NCBI RefSeq assembly: GCF_910589235.1
Contig: NC_060973.1
Coordinates: 4,659,501 to 4,723,500 of the forward strand
Direction: 5' to 3'
Length of the DNA: 64,000 bases
Source: Vespa crabro
Taxonomy: Eukaryota > Arthropoda > Insecta > Hymenoptera > Vespidae
Position 1 is the stretch's first letter. Every line of letters starts with the position of its first letter. Positions 52,665-64,000 of this stretch are shown here, piece by piece. The position numbers were made by a program, and so were the translations under genes. The notes beneath the pieces were generated by a model. It saw nothing but the letters and a program-made list of their open reading frames with translations, ran no database searches and had not been told where the DNA came from.

Positions 52665-52685
52665 AAAAAAAAATAAAAAAAAAAA
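52632..52685. repeat. Poly-A tract with two T interruptions
   Basis: About 54 nt, nearly pure A, 104 nt downstream of the orphan exon-like segment. Confidence 0.9.
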
Positions 52686-53414
52686 GGACAACCGTGTTTT
52701 TGACACGGTCCCAACAAACTTGAATATATTTCTGATACTTTTCGTCGATCACGTTACGGTGTCAGGTATACGAGAGAAAACGGCGGCCATTTTATTTCCA
52801 CTAACGAAAATTAGAAACTTCTTCGCGAATGATGTAAAAAAAATACATAAAAAAAAAAAAAAAGAGAGAGAACAAGTAATCGTGTCCTTCACAAAAATAG
52901 ATATAAAAAAAAAAGAAAAAAGAAAGACAGAAAGAAACGTAGAAATATTAGAAGGAAGGTGCTATTAGCTCGTACGAGCGAGTAGCCAATTTGAACGAGC
53001 ATATTTCGACGATTTACGAGATTTCCCTTTCACGATGCTTTCGAAACCGTATAAGTACGAGCCTCGAAGAGACCGATGTGCTTCTACTACTACTCCCTAC
53101 TCTCTATTCCCTACTATACTACTATTACTACTACAAGAACAACAACACGGTGGTCTCTTGACGAAACGTTTGCACAGCGTTCATGACAGAATCTCGATGC
53201 TATCTCCGATAAAATAGAAACAACGAGGAAGAGGAGACAAGAGTAGCAACAGAAGGCAGACACAAACAAACAGGCAGGCAGACAGACAGACAGACACAAA
53301 CAGACAGCAGAGAAATAAAACAAAAGTAACAAAGAAAGAAAGAAAAAGAGAGAAAAATAGGAACGGATGTAACGAAGGGGGGAAAAGAAGATGGTGAATG
53401 TGACAAAGAGAATG

Positions 53415-53416
<2 letters not shown>

Positions 53417-53471
<55 letters not shown>
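53417..53471. repeat. (AT)n microsatellite
   Basis: About 27 AT units. Confidence 0.95.
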
Positions 53472-53475
<4 letters not shown>

Positions 53476-55409
53476 TTCGAGGCAGTAAAACGGGCGATGC
53501 CGATGACGGATGGAAAATAATTTATTGTAAAAATCGAATGGGGAGAAGAGAAGAGAAAAGAAGAGAAGAAAAGAGAGAAGGAGAGGGGTGGAGAGGGAAA
53601 GGGAGGGTACCGCGTACACCCGAGGGACGAGAGCGGACCTTGCGTGAGCGCGAGCGCGCGCAGAAAGGTGGGTTTCTTTGTGGATCGCGAGAACCGGTTC
53701 CATTCGAAGCACGAGAAGGCTTATGAAGCGAACCAAATGTGAATCGTCGCCGCGTTGCTCTTCTAAGCGAATGCCATTTTCGCCGATCTGAGAAAAGCGA
53801 TATAGTAAATATATATTATATATATTTATATGAATATATCAATTAAAATTAGAAATTAACGATTAGAAAATATTTTTATAAATAATAAATAAAATAACAG
53901 ACGAAGTTAAAGCACTTGTAATAATTTAGATATTTTCCTATTTTCTATTTGCAACTATTTGGCTTATTGGAGTTTTAAATATTTTTTATTGAAAATTTAT
54001 TAAAGCATATATATATATTTAATTTGTATATTTATATATTTTAGTAAAAAATAATGAAAAATCAGTAGAAAAATGAAATATATCGGACTAGTTGCGGAAA
54101 AATAACAGAAAAGATCTATAATTAGTATGAAAAATGCATTTTCTTTGTTCTCTTTACTTTATATATATAACTATATTTTATTCCCTCTCCTCAATTATTT
54201 TTCTTAACTGTATCTTCCCGTTTCACTTACTTATGTTGATGATATCGTTGCAGCTGCTAAAGGACAGTCGATGCACGACGAAAAAGTTTCATAAGAAAAA
54301 GAAAAAAAAAGAAGAGGAAGAAGAAAAAGTAAAAGAAGAAAATAAAGTCGAGAATTCGTGAAGGAAAATGAACAGCAAAAACACTCGAGACAAATTCTGA
54401 AAGAAAAATGGATGAAATTAAAGAAGAACACTGTAAATGTCCTTTCTATTCATAGTAAACTTAGGTAAAGACGTACATTTTGCCGTTCCTTTTCTTTCCT
54501 TTTCAAAAGTTTTTTTTCCTTGGAAACCTTATGGATTGTGAGCAGGTAAGAAATGAAACTTTTGAGAAAAGGGATGAGGGATGGATGGAAGAGGGGGAAA
54601 GAAAGGAAAGAATGGCCTTGGAAACCAAATAGAAAATTTCCAATATTTTCAACGAATTTCTGTACGATCTCGTCGATGTTATCCTGTATAATTATTTTAT
54701 TATTAATCGTGATAACATTTAGACGAAGAAACGATTTCCATTATCTAAATGCATACTGGTGGTAACAACCATGAAAATGTATGTCAGGATATATCGATTA
54801 CTTTCTATTTTAGGAAAGGGAGTAAGGAGAGGATTACTTGGTGCATCGCACGTCGTTATGTAAAATAATCGACTTATATATAAAGATATATACGTAAATA
54901 CGTACCAAGTAAAACTACCTAGAGTATTTTAAAAATCAATTACTTGTTTCGAAAGACTTTTGGAGTTAATGAAAAAAAAAGAAAAAAAAAAATAAAGAAA
55001 GAGAAAGAAAAAACTATAAATCTAAGTAATCTCGAAAAAGAATAATTGATCTTTAATACCATCTAGGAACATTTGGCCTATTTGTTGTATTTGTTATATC
55101 ACCCTGTATTTATTACGTGATTTGTATAAAGGAATTTACGTCATTTTCCCGACCGTGAAAAGAAAAAAGAAAAAAGAAATAAAAAAGAAAAAAAAAATCC
55201 TTGATCTTTCCCATGCTTGTATCTGACACCATAGATACACTTCCGCCGATAAAATTTATGCTCGAAACTTTTTTAGACGGTGATAGCATGCTTCTAATCA
55301 TGGGTAAACGTAAAACTAGTAAATATGCGTGTTTTTTTTTTTTTAACATTTCTTTCTATCTCTGTCTTTCTGTATGTATACATAAAACAGGTTCTTCATG
55401 ATAAACGGG

Positions 55410-55421
55410 TGTGTGTGTGTG

Positions 55422-55470
<49 letters not shown>

Positions 55471-55514
55471 CTATATTATTATACTATACATATAAGTATA
55501 ATAATATATAGTAT

Positions 55515-55567
<53 letters not shown>
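55410..55567. repeat. Compound (GT)n / (AT)n / ATACT-rich / (AT)n satellite-like tract
   Basis: A GT run (55410-55426), AT run (55427-55467), TATACTATA-type words (55468-55519), then a second AT run (55520-55567). Confidence 0.9.
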
Positions 55568-55568
<1 letters not shown>

Positions 55569-56143
55569 CCGCATATTGCATAAAATTTCTTTTCTTTCTT
55601 ATATATCAGCAAAATATTCTATAAGGTCCTCCTCGTTGTATTTTTATATTTCGAATAAAAATGTAAAAGGAAAAAAAATAAAAGAAATAAAAAAGAGAAA
55701 AGAGAAAAAAAAAGAAATTGTAAAAAATAAATGGAAAGAATAGAAAATAAATGAGAAGAAATGAAAAGAAGTACGATTTTAATAGCGAAGAGTGCACTGG
55801 TAATATTCTAGGGATATAATGTACCGTGACTATGAGACGGTATATACAGGCTCGTTCAAATAACAATGCATTTCTTCGAATTCTTTCTTTATCGCTCCCA
55901 CACTGCATATTCATTTACCGCTCTCAAGCACAGCATATGCTATTTATCCAAAAGCGGACCGGTTATTCTACATCCTTCTTTCTATACGAGCATATCTAAC
56001 TGCAATAAAACTTTGCATGGAAATGAGACTGTTGGCTCGGTTCAATAGCTCTCTAATACCGTTAGAACAAATACATTCTCTAAGCTACTTTCATTCGAGA
56101 CAAACGAAATGTTTCCTTAAATATTTAATTTATTCTTTATCAG

Positions 56144-56146
<3 letters not shown>

Positions 56147-56187
<41 letters not shown>
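56147..56187. repeat. (AT)n microsatellite
   Basis: About 20 AT units. Confidence 0.95.
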
Positions 56188-56190
<3 letters not shown>

Positions 56191-56728
56191 GATATATTTA
56201 CGTGCGAGATTAAAACGAGAAAATATACTTGTGTTTGACTAGAGTAGTATAGAACACAATGATCTTCAACAACGGCGCCACTTATGAAACACGCTCGAGT
56301 TCATTAACATCGAACTCTTCCAGCGTTACGAAGTCCGAGCCTTTTCCATTCCATTACAAGGAAGAGAATAAATTCTAACAAATATAATCTGCTTCAAATC
56401 TTGACTATAAAATTTCAAAGAATATCTCACGTATAATGTTATCATTCTAAAGAAGACTAATAATACTCTTTTGCCATTAAATTATCTAAATAATTATTCG
56501 AGGATAATCATGATTGACATAGCATATTTTAGTGAAATTGTTTAGCTAAAATGTTTCTTTTTATTTCCTTTTGTTTTCGAAATAATTAAAATTTCAATAA
56601 ATGTATATAAAAAAAATAAAAAAGTAAACAAATATATACATATATATATATAAATATAAATAATACTTTAAATTTAATTGAAAATTTTAATAAAAGTAAT
56701 GGAAAAATTAAGTTCGATCCATGATTGT

Positions 56729-56876
56729 GACAATAATAACAAAAATCAATAGTAATAATAATAAAAAGAAGAAATAATAGTAATAATAATAAGAAAAAGA
56801 AGAAAAAGAAAAAAAGAAGAAGAAAAAGAGGAAGAAAAAGAAGAAGAACGAAAATAACAACAATAATAATAATGAC
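56729..56876. repeat. (AAT)/(GAA) trinucleotide-rich tract
   Basis: Mixed AATAATAAC, AGAAGAAAA and AATAATAAT blocks. Confidence 0.85.
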
Positions 56877-56884
56877 AAGAGATA

Positions 56885-57175
56885 CACGGAGAAAACAATA
56901 TGTGGATTTCGCGATGGACCAACCGTGGATGCGTACGACCGCGCCTTTCTAAGTCGCGTTTTCACAGAGTATCGATCTGTTATCCCCTCCACATCGAGCT
57001 TCGATGTTCGCCGTGTGTAGATATGTATATATATATATATATCTCTTTCCATATACATATATATAGATATATATGTATAAGTGTGAGAGAACACGACGTT
57101 TGCACCCTGCCGACGTCGTCCTCCAACTTCCCAATGCGCATGCGCATCGACCAGCCTACGGTGGTGTAGTTTCAC
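56885..57175. promoter_or_regulatory. GC-rich island with an NRF1-type palindrome
   Basis: TGCGCATGCGCA at 57135-57146 is a perfect NRF1/erect-wing palindrome inside a CpG-containing island (CGCGATGG, ACCGCGCC, GCCGACGTCGTCC). No gene start is attached with confidence. Confidence 0.4.
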
Positions 57176-58300
57176 CAAACCTTCCCCTTTATCCCTCTTT
57201 TACTTTAACCTCTTCCTCTTCCTCTTCACGAAATCGTTCAAATATTTCGAGAGCCCATCTTTTTTGCGTTAATACGCCACTTTAACGTTTTATTCCTTTC
57301 TATGCTTCTTATTCATAGTAAGATCACTATATCGAAATTCATGAAATCGATCGAACTCTTTAGTCGAAGAGATTATAACGTATATCTACTACGTTAATAT
57401 TTAAAATGACTAGATGAGATTATTGAAAATAATCATTCGAATCGATAAAAAAATTCTGTACTACAGACTCGATTAATAATAAAAGAAAGAAAGAGAGAGA
57501 GAAAGAGAGATATCTATTTTCTTATTTTTGGTTTCCTTTTAGGTTATTTTTACCTTTATTTTTCCTAAAGTCGTTAAAATTAATACATATATAAAGTTCT
57601 TATCGAAGTTAACTCATGGAGATCCATAAACTATGATTACATCATTCTAACTAGTCGTTGGAAATCAATTTGCCCCTGTCCTCTCTCACTTCAGTTAAGT
57701 TTTTGCTTTCACCGTGTAACGGGTTCGAACATAGTAAAGGCAATTGGAATAATCGAGAACTTGGGAAATTTCCTGCTCAAATTCTATCAAAGATTTGATA
57801 TGAAATAGATCGATTTATGTATATGTATATGTATATGTATATATATAATTTTTTATTTTTTCGATTATGATTTCTAGTTAATATTATTGGCAAGTACATA
57901 TTTTGATCGATCTATAATAAGAAAATAAAAGATCCAAAAGCGATAGGTTAATTTGTCGTATTGCTTCATACTGAGAAGGTGTAACTTCACTGAGCTAAAC
58001 TTTATCGATCGTGATCTAAAAGACCAAAAAGAAATATTTCCTAATGAATGGAGTGATTTCTAAATTATCAAGTGGCCCATTAGTACTAGACTTTGTCTGC
58101 GAAGTATATTATCAAAGTCTCGTGAAAGCTGGCCAACCCAATGTTTATCTTTCTAAGATGACTCCGAGAAGTATATAGAAAGAAATTAATGTGCTTATGA
58201 TTTTATAATTACATTTAGAAATGACTTTCTTCGTTTTCATTCAATATTTACATAAAATAAATATCAAAAAAGAGGAAAGAAGAAAAAAAAATGGTAAGAT
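57176..58300. other. AT-rich non-coding spacer
   Basis: A TGTATA tandem (57816-57845) is the only structure noted. No gene seen. Confidence 0.5.
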
Positions 58301-58324
58301 TTGTCTTAAGCCAAGAAAAGAAAA

Positions 58325-58510
58325 GAAATCTGGCCGCCATCTTGGACCGGAAGTCGTCTTAGTAGATTTAACAGTTTCGTTTCCTCGCAAGAAACAAAAA
58401 AGAATAAAATAAAAGAATAGAAAGAGGAAGGGAAAGGGTGAAGTTTCACGGGTAGATTAGCGCGCGCGCGTATCCGCACACAGTGACAAATAATCGTTCG
58501 AGGACACGAA

Positions 58511-58541
<31 letters not shown>

Positions 58542-58654
58542 AACGGTCAGACAGTAGATTTCGGTCGGAGTCCCTAAGATATTTCCTTCGGTGAGCATAT
58601 GGCGAGGGTAGAGTTCCCAGAAGGTTCCCACGGTCAATAGTTTTCCCGGCGGCG
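58325..58654. promoter_or_regulatory. Promoter-like island with YY1/ETS pair and a plus-strand donor
   Basis: GGCCGCCATCTTGG (58332-58345; minus strand reads CCAAGATGGCGGCC) is followed by CCGGAAGT (58348-58355). A plus-strand donor GTAAGC follows GGCGGCG ending at 58654. (GA)n lies at 58513-58537. The transcript, if any, is unknown. Confidence 0.4.
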
Positions 58655-59464
58655 GTAAGCGTGTTGAAAGTGCTCGAGGGTCTCCCTCGCTCTTCCCCGC
58701 AACCCTCCCCCTTCTTTACCGCCACCGATGCGCTCGTTACTGACGATTTTTACGAAAATAATGAAATATTGGTGGAAAAACCGGAAGAGAAGTCACATAT
58801 AACGACTCCTTTTTCATTTTTTCCTCTATTTTTTCTAATCAGACAGATTAAAATTTATCAAAAACTATCATATATATATATATATACACACACACACACC
58901 TTATAGTAGCTTTTGTATATATAGTATCGTACATAAACATACTACGCAACAATACTTAAAAAAAAAAAAAAAAGAAAAGAAAAAAGAAAAAAAAAAAATC
59001 CAGATATTTATCGATCCATGTATTTTCTTTCTTTCTCCTCTTTTCCTTGTTCCTTGCTGTGTTGTTACTTTATACTGTTGTACAACGTTAATAGATATTT
59101 TTAAAAAAGAAAAAAAGTGTATTATTAAGAGAGATCTCGTTGCAAACGGTAAAGTAGATCGCTCGATAAGCTTTGCCTCGCATAAAATGAATCTATTTGC
59201 GCGCGAGACGACGACGAGGAGCCTCTCCCTCCCCCACCCTCGTTCTCCTCCCTCTTTTTACTCCTCTTTTTCTTCTTCTTCTCTTCCTCTTCTTCTCCAA
59301 AGCAGTCTGGACGACTGCTGCCACTATAAACTCCAGCCTTTTGTTTTAATCGATGGAACGAGAACTTCCTTTGTAATTCGTAATAATTGCAAATGATATA
59401 TTTTAACTCTTCTCTCGCGACAGTTCGACGATAGAATAGAAGAAGCAATATATTTTTCTTCTTT

Positions 59465-59495
<31 letters not shown>

Positions 59496-60000
59496 CAAAA
59501 TAATATAGAAATCCATTAGCTTTAAGACGGAAAATATATAAGGAAAAAAACATTACGAGAAAAAATTTTAAAAAATATGTACATAATTTAATGATTTCTA
59601 TCCTTTTTTTTCCTTTCTTTCGTTTTTTTTTAATTATGAACGACATTTTTTATCGATCGCGCGTTGCTTTTCTCGAGAATAATACGAATTGTATAAACAT
59701 CGTATATGTACATTCGATAAGTATAATTGAAAATATTTTAATTGTGACCAAGAAAAATAAGAAATAATATATCGTGAGACGCGAGTTGTATGGAATCATT
59801 TGAAAAGAAAGAACGATCGACGGAGGAAGAAAAGAAGACGATCGAACAAACCTATTCGCACGTACATTTTCTAAGAAGACGGTCTAACGTCTTCCCGCTC
59901 AATTTTACACTCCTACACATTGTGAATCACTCATTCAGGTCTGTACGATCATACATATACGCAATATATGATGATGGTGTAGTTGGTAATGGTAGTAGTG
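58655..60000. other. Non-coding, low-complexity region
   Basis: Holds AC and AT runs at 58870-58900, A-rich tracts at 58958-59000 and a 27-30 nt T run at 59468-59495. No supported gene. Confidence 0.5.
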
Positions 60001-60106
60001 ATGACGGTAACGACGAGGACGATGACGGCGGTGGCAGCGACGACAACGACGACGGCGGCGGCTGCGGCGACAAAGGTGGTGGTGGTGGCGGTGGCGGCGG
60101 AGGCGG
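60001..60106. repeat. (GAC)/(GGC/GGT) trinucleotide array 1
   Basis: Degenerate GAC/GAT units passing into GGC/GGT units on the plus strand; open as Asp-rich then Gly-rich in one frame. Confidence 0.85.
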
Positions 60107-60648
60107 TCGACACGATTGTTTATTCTCGGTTGCTCGGTCGCGCTGCGTTTACGGTAAATAAAACGGTTGCCATAACAATGAGTGTAACTAAAGAAAGGCA
60201 CGGCCGAATTCGTAGAGCGCGGCAAAAATGCCCGCGCTTACTCGAGATTATTTACACTTTAGGAGGAAGAGGGTGGTAGAAAAAAGAAAAAGAAAGAGAC
60301 AGAGAGAGAAACGAAAAAAAAAGAAAAATACACCAACCGTATAATAAAATATTTTAGGTCGATGAAGATTCATTCGAAGGGATTCATCACTGAAAAAAAA
60401 ATCCGATAAAATTAACTCGTTCGATTTCGTAAGAAAATAGCGCGAAAATTTGTTTATCAGCTTTAAAGAACGTTTACGAATCGACGTATTTGTTATTTGG
60501 ATTTTTGAAGATCTACGTGATCGAATATAAACACGATTCTTTTTCTAAGACACATTTGGCGACTCCTCCTTATATCTTGTAATATCGCCACGCGAGACAC
60601 AATCCAAAGCTTTCCACACAACACTTCGCAAGCAAAAACGACTACACG

Positions 60649-60755
60649 ACAACGACGACGAGGACGACAACGACGACGACGACAACGACGACGAGGACGA
60701 ACACGACGACGACAGTGGTGGCGGCGGCGACGGCGGCAGCGACGACGGTGGTAGT

Positions 60756-60791
<36 letters not shown>

Positions 60792-60806
60792 AACGGCAGT
60801 GGCGGG
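60649..60806. repeat. (GAC)/(GGC) trinucleotide array 2
   Basis: The same motif and polarity as the array at 60.0 kb: GAC/AAC units, then GGC/GGT, then GGC-GAC alternation. The minus-strand frames over it are Arg/Ser/Val-rich shadows. Confidence 0.85.
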
Positions 60807-60877
60807 CCGGCCACACAAAATCATTTTCCTTTTTGTCTCCTATCTTCAAGGATGAGATTACAGGAATCTTCACTTAC

Positions 60878-61040
60878 CGTATATTCGACGATCCTCGAAG
60901 TACGTCGTCCACTCAGCGAAACACCACTTTCACACATATATTTACTTGGAAATTATGCGATTTTCAGCAGCGACCATGTATAAACGAACACCGACACAGG
61001 GCCCCCTTTACGGAACTGAAGTAACGTTGACGGTAGGCTC
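60878..61040 (-). other. Candidate minus-strand non-coding first exon (FoxN)
   Basis: The minus-strand sequence ...GAATATACG|GTAAGTG has a consensus donor at 60877-60872. The exon 5' end near 61040 is a guess set by the promoter motifs at 61.08-61.13 kb. FoxN is the nearest minus-strand gene downstream that needs an upstream exon, but it lies 12 kb away, so the link is inferred. Confidence 0.4.
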
Positions 61041-61081
61041 ATGAACAAAGACCACGCACGATTTCAAATCTCGTCCCGCCT

Positions 61082-61128
61082 ATTGGCCGGCCAAAGTCAC
61101 GTGACGCGGCCTAGGCCATACTCATTGG
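61082..61128 (-). promoter_or_regulatory. CLEAR E-box flanked by two CCAAT boxes
   Basis: GTCACGTGAC at 61096-61105 is the palindromic CLEAR/USF-type E-box bound by MITF/TFEB factors. ATTGG at 61082-61086 and 61124-61128 are CCAAT boxes on the minus strand. TTGGCCGGCCAA (61083-61094) is a 12-bp palindrome beside it. Confidence 0.7.
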
Positions 61129-61140
61129 TCGGTACGCTTC

Positions 61141-62372
61141 GTTCGCGAGGATGTTTTAAATGCTACACCATTTGCACATGGCTGACAAAGGAATTTACGC
61201 GAGATATCTTTTTAGACTTTGTTATGACTTCCCAAAGATTTTTTTGACCTCGAACATTCGGCCTAGCGATTATGTTAAATCCTTCGCTTGATAACACCCA
61301 CGAAAATCTCCAAACGATCGGCACGAATGACAGAAGTGGCAGCATGTTTTTCTTCCATTTTCCCCCTCCCCGCCGCAAGAAAATGGCCGAGTCCATGCAC
61401 GAAGAAAAAATTCTTCTTACTCCTGATTAATAAATTATTTTGATATTTCGAGGACCGTCCGAGGAAGTTATTATTTTTAAACACTATCACACGAAATATC
61501 ATTCACAATTTTCATCGTTACGTTGATAAAATAATTGAGACAAAGTCGAAGAAGATGGACGAGTCTATTACTTTGTTAGAGAGGGATGGTTGGCATATGG
61601 TTAACAATGAACCCACTACGTACGACAATGGCGGGAATACACATTTGTGCGCACCGATATATCGACTTCTAGATCAACAAAGGATACTCGCGACACTATC
61701 ACCGATCGTTTTATCCAATTAAACTGGCACAAATAAATCTGGAGGAATAAGACGATGACTTTTTGCGCAATTTTACACAGATAATAAAGTCGGCATCCTT
61801 TGATACTGCTGAGGTCAATGGGCGGTTCCTTTAACATACCTTTTGTATATTTTCGATCAACTTGTATAACATCGACAAATTATGATGGCCAGTAATATTT
61901 TCACAATTTTTCATCTGTGTATAAAGATTAACATTTATATATTATAAATTATTTCACATTACATTAAGATCGACTACTACTTCTTCTTGGATGAACAAAT
62001 ACATATAGATTTATATATACATATATATTACTTTTTCGTTGATCTATCTTTATATTAATTTATTCAATATTTTCATTTCATCGCTCTATAATTTATCTTG
62101 TTCAATTATTTGTATTTTCTTCTCCCTCTTATGAGAATATTATTACTCGCATTGTCTGCTTTTTTTTATGTGCTATGGGTTTTCATTGATTTCTCATTCC
62201 TCTTATTCTTATAGAACGATTTTCTCCTCTGATACGCATCATAAAATATATAAATCTTTCGTTTATCATAACAATTGATTCGTATGATTATATATTAATT
62301 TGTTATTGCACTTTGGTTATACTATGGATATACCTCAATGACACCATATCGTTGAATCGTTCGATATTGCGC
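61141..62372. other. Spacer between the CLEAR/CCAAT promoter and aminoacylase 3' end
   Basis: The left part is moderately GC-rich (to about 61400), then AT-rich. It likely includes the aminoacylase 3' UTR. No gene seen. Confidence 0.5.
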
Positions 62373-64000
62373 TCAAACATTTGCAACTGCTGGTATTATT
62401 TTCATATATATTTCTATTCCATGTAAAAATATATCTTTGTTCAAATATTCATCGTGATCGTGAAGAAGTATTTTCGTTTTATTCATTGGCGAGAAACAAA
62501 TTGCTGGTATACCAATCTATATATATAAAACAATTAAATAAGTTTCTTTGTTTTTCCTTTTAGAAATATATGCTCTCTATATTTGAAAAATAAAAAAAGA
62601 AAATTGTTATACGTACAGATCTTACATAACGACTATCAGTTCCACCTGGAAAAATACCTATTTGTAGAGTTATACCCAAGCTATCGCAGGTATTTTTAAA
62701 TGCGATCCAAAACGGATTAGTATCATCCAATTTGGTATTCTCAACTTTCGGATTTTTTTGTTGGAACGTGTAAAACACACCTTCTCCGGCTTCTTTGCAC
62801 CATTCTTGGATCATAGCTTCAAATTTATCATGATCCACGGACGGATCCAGTCTTATATCAAATGTGGCAGTCAATTCGCTTGGTATAACATTTGTTTGCA
62901 CTCCACCCTGTAAAAAACATGTATTTAATTAGTAACTGAATTCTCATATAAATTAAATGCAAGATAATATATAAAAAGGAAAACAAAAAAAAAGCACAAA
63001 TATATGTGTAAAAATATAAAGAAAATAATCAATGCGAATACTCAATATACATAAAATACTTACGCGGATTGTAAAAATCCTAATGTAATAGACATGTAAA
63101 CATAGAAATATTTATTGAGCAATAAATATATAAATATATAAAATCAATTGAAATATTATAAAATTGAAAGCAAATTGAAACAATGCTAATAATTGAATAA
63201 CAATTTATATTCTATTACTTCAAAGAAATTTAGTTGATATAAATAAAATTGATATAAAAAAAGTTGATACAAAAAAATTTAATACAAAAAAGAATGTTAA
63301 TAAGAGTTGAAATATACCCTCAATTGAGTTAGATTCACTGATGTTACATCGCCAAGTTGATATTTGGTAGTATCTTTTAATTTTTCCTTTTCCGATGCTC
63401 TAAAGTCCATAAACCGATCAATTATAACTCTGATTTTTTCTCCAGAATTATTATCTAACATTATAGATCCATGTCCTGCAATTCCTGTACAATGTATTTC
63501 TACGTGCCAGATAGATCTTTCACCATAAAACATGTAGAATGTTTCAGTAGGAGAAGCAACCCCTTCGTCGAGTGCAAAACCAATATTTAAAGCCTTGAAA
63601 TCTTTTGTGTGCACAAACTCCTTCATACCAAGTTTACCGCCTATTTCTTCATCTGGTACAAAGGAAATGTGAATTGTTCTCTTGAAACGTTGATTAGACA
63701 TTTTCATACGTCTTACAGCTTCCAGATATTGTATTCCAACACACTTCATGTCTTGGCTGCCACGTGCATAGATGTTTCCTTGTTCATCCATATGAGCACT
63801 GAAAGGTGGATATGTCCACTGATCCTATAACATGCATTTAAATAATTAGCAAAAAAATTGAGCGATAATTTATTCACAAATTTAAATGGACAATAATTTA
63901 ATGAGCTTTATAATTTCATAATATTTTCTAACAGTTAATATTACTTACCTCAAAAACAGGCACTACATCCATATGACTATTCAAGAGAATGGCTGGTTTG
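62373..64000 (-). CDS. ACY1: Aminoacylase-1 (M20 peptidase family), 3' part; 5' end outside window
   Basis: Zinc-dependent cytosolic hydrolase of N-acyl-L-amino acids. Visible exons (minus): 64000-63949 (cut), 63824-63318, 62907-62617, 62516-62373; the last three total 942 nt, and all phases are 0. M20 metal-site motifs are intact: NSHMDVVP (His, Asp), ARGSQDMK (bridging Asp), PDEEIGG (catalytic Glu and ligand), and LLHDHDE near the C-terminus (final His). GITALGFSP-type family text appears as SIGIPAICFSPMN. TSVNLTQLRGGVQTNVIP and DIRLDPSVDHDKFE match the dimerisation/lid domain, and the conserved His in it is in GIAGHGSI. The C-terminus is IYMKIIPAVANV. Roughly the first 90 residues lie beyond the right edge. 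No damage seen. Confidence 0.95.

Larger units (their letters stand above)
52710..56140. other. Gene-free, simple-repeat-rich region
   Basis: Holds (CAGA)n at 53270-53307, (AT)n at 53417-53471, a GC-richer purine block at 53530-53740 and a compound GT/AT microsatellite at 55410-55567. Isolated splice-like signals exist (plus acceptor at 54253-54254, plus donor GTAAGA after 54545) but give no recognisable protein. Confidence 0.45.

Noticed and set aside
60166..60179. GTTGCCATAACAAT, near match to an RFX X-box
   Set aside because: One mismatch from GTHNYYATRRNAAC and no gene start with a ciliary function nearby; kept only as a note.
60493..60873. Arg-, Ser/Pro- and Val-rich minus-strand frames
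   Set aside because: Produced by the GAC/GGC trinucleotide array in three frames; no splice or family support.

Overview
The window is AT-rich animal nuclear DNA with short phase-matched introns (GT..AG), dense microsatellites and insect-type gene families. A DUF1397 27-kDa hemolymph-type protein, an endoplasmin ending in HDEL, and a calcyphosine-like protein are all present. I read it as an insect, most likely a hymenopteran; the species cannot be fixed from sequence alone. All gene models below were built by hand by joining exons at splice sites, and the complete models come out as whole numbers of codons.

Layout. 1-617 (+): 3' end of an uncharacterised gene with a WRH..C / CxxC C-terminus. 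990-4538 (-): SUPV3L1/Suv3 mitochondrial RNA helicase, 14 exons, head-to-head with an F-box gene at 5032-7513 (+). 8684-11519 (-): IFRD1/Tis7 homologue. 13075-15733 (-): 27-kDa hemolymph glycoprotein-like (DUF1397) protein with a hydrophobic tail. 16900-16971 and 17221-17291 (+): tRNA-Asp(GUC) and tRNA-Gly(GCC). 17858-19235 (-): calcyphosine-like EF-hand protein, with a 5' non-coding exon ending at 20127. 21494-24204 (+): endoplasmin/GRP94 (Gp93) with a textbook ER-stress response element upstream. 26192-31110 (+): FAM120A-type XPG-like RNA-binding protein, 15 coding exons. 37005-41661 (-): nardilysin, 14 exons. 46246-48988 (-): FoxN1/4-class forkhead factor (fly jumeau class). 62373-64000 (-): aminoacylase-1, cut by the right edge.

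The genes are ordinary conserved housekeeping or regulatory genes, not a cluster with a common pathway. The less explained part is 49-62 kb: no complete gene, very dense simple repeats, and several GC-rich islands that look like promoters or exons. These include a CLEAR-type E-box between two CCAAT boxes at 61.1 kb with a minus-strand splice donor at 60877, which I propose is the distal promoter and first exon of the FoxN gene. There is also an orphan GC-rich plus-strand exon-like segment at 52419-52527 that I cannot assign. I saw no CRISPR array, prokaryotic element, intact transposon or virus-derived gene, and no clear case for a wholly new biological system; the regulatory observations and the orphan exon are the best leads.
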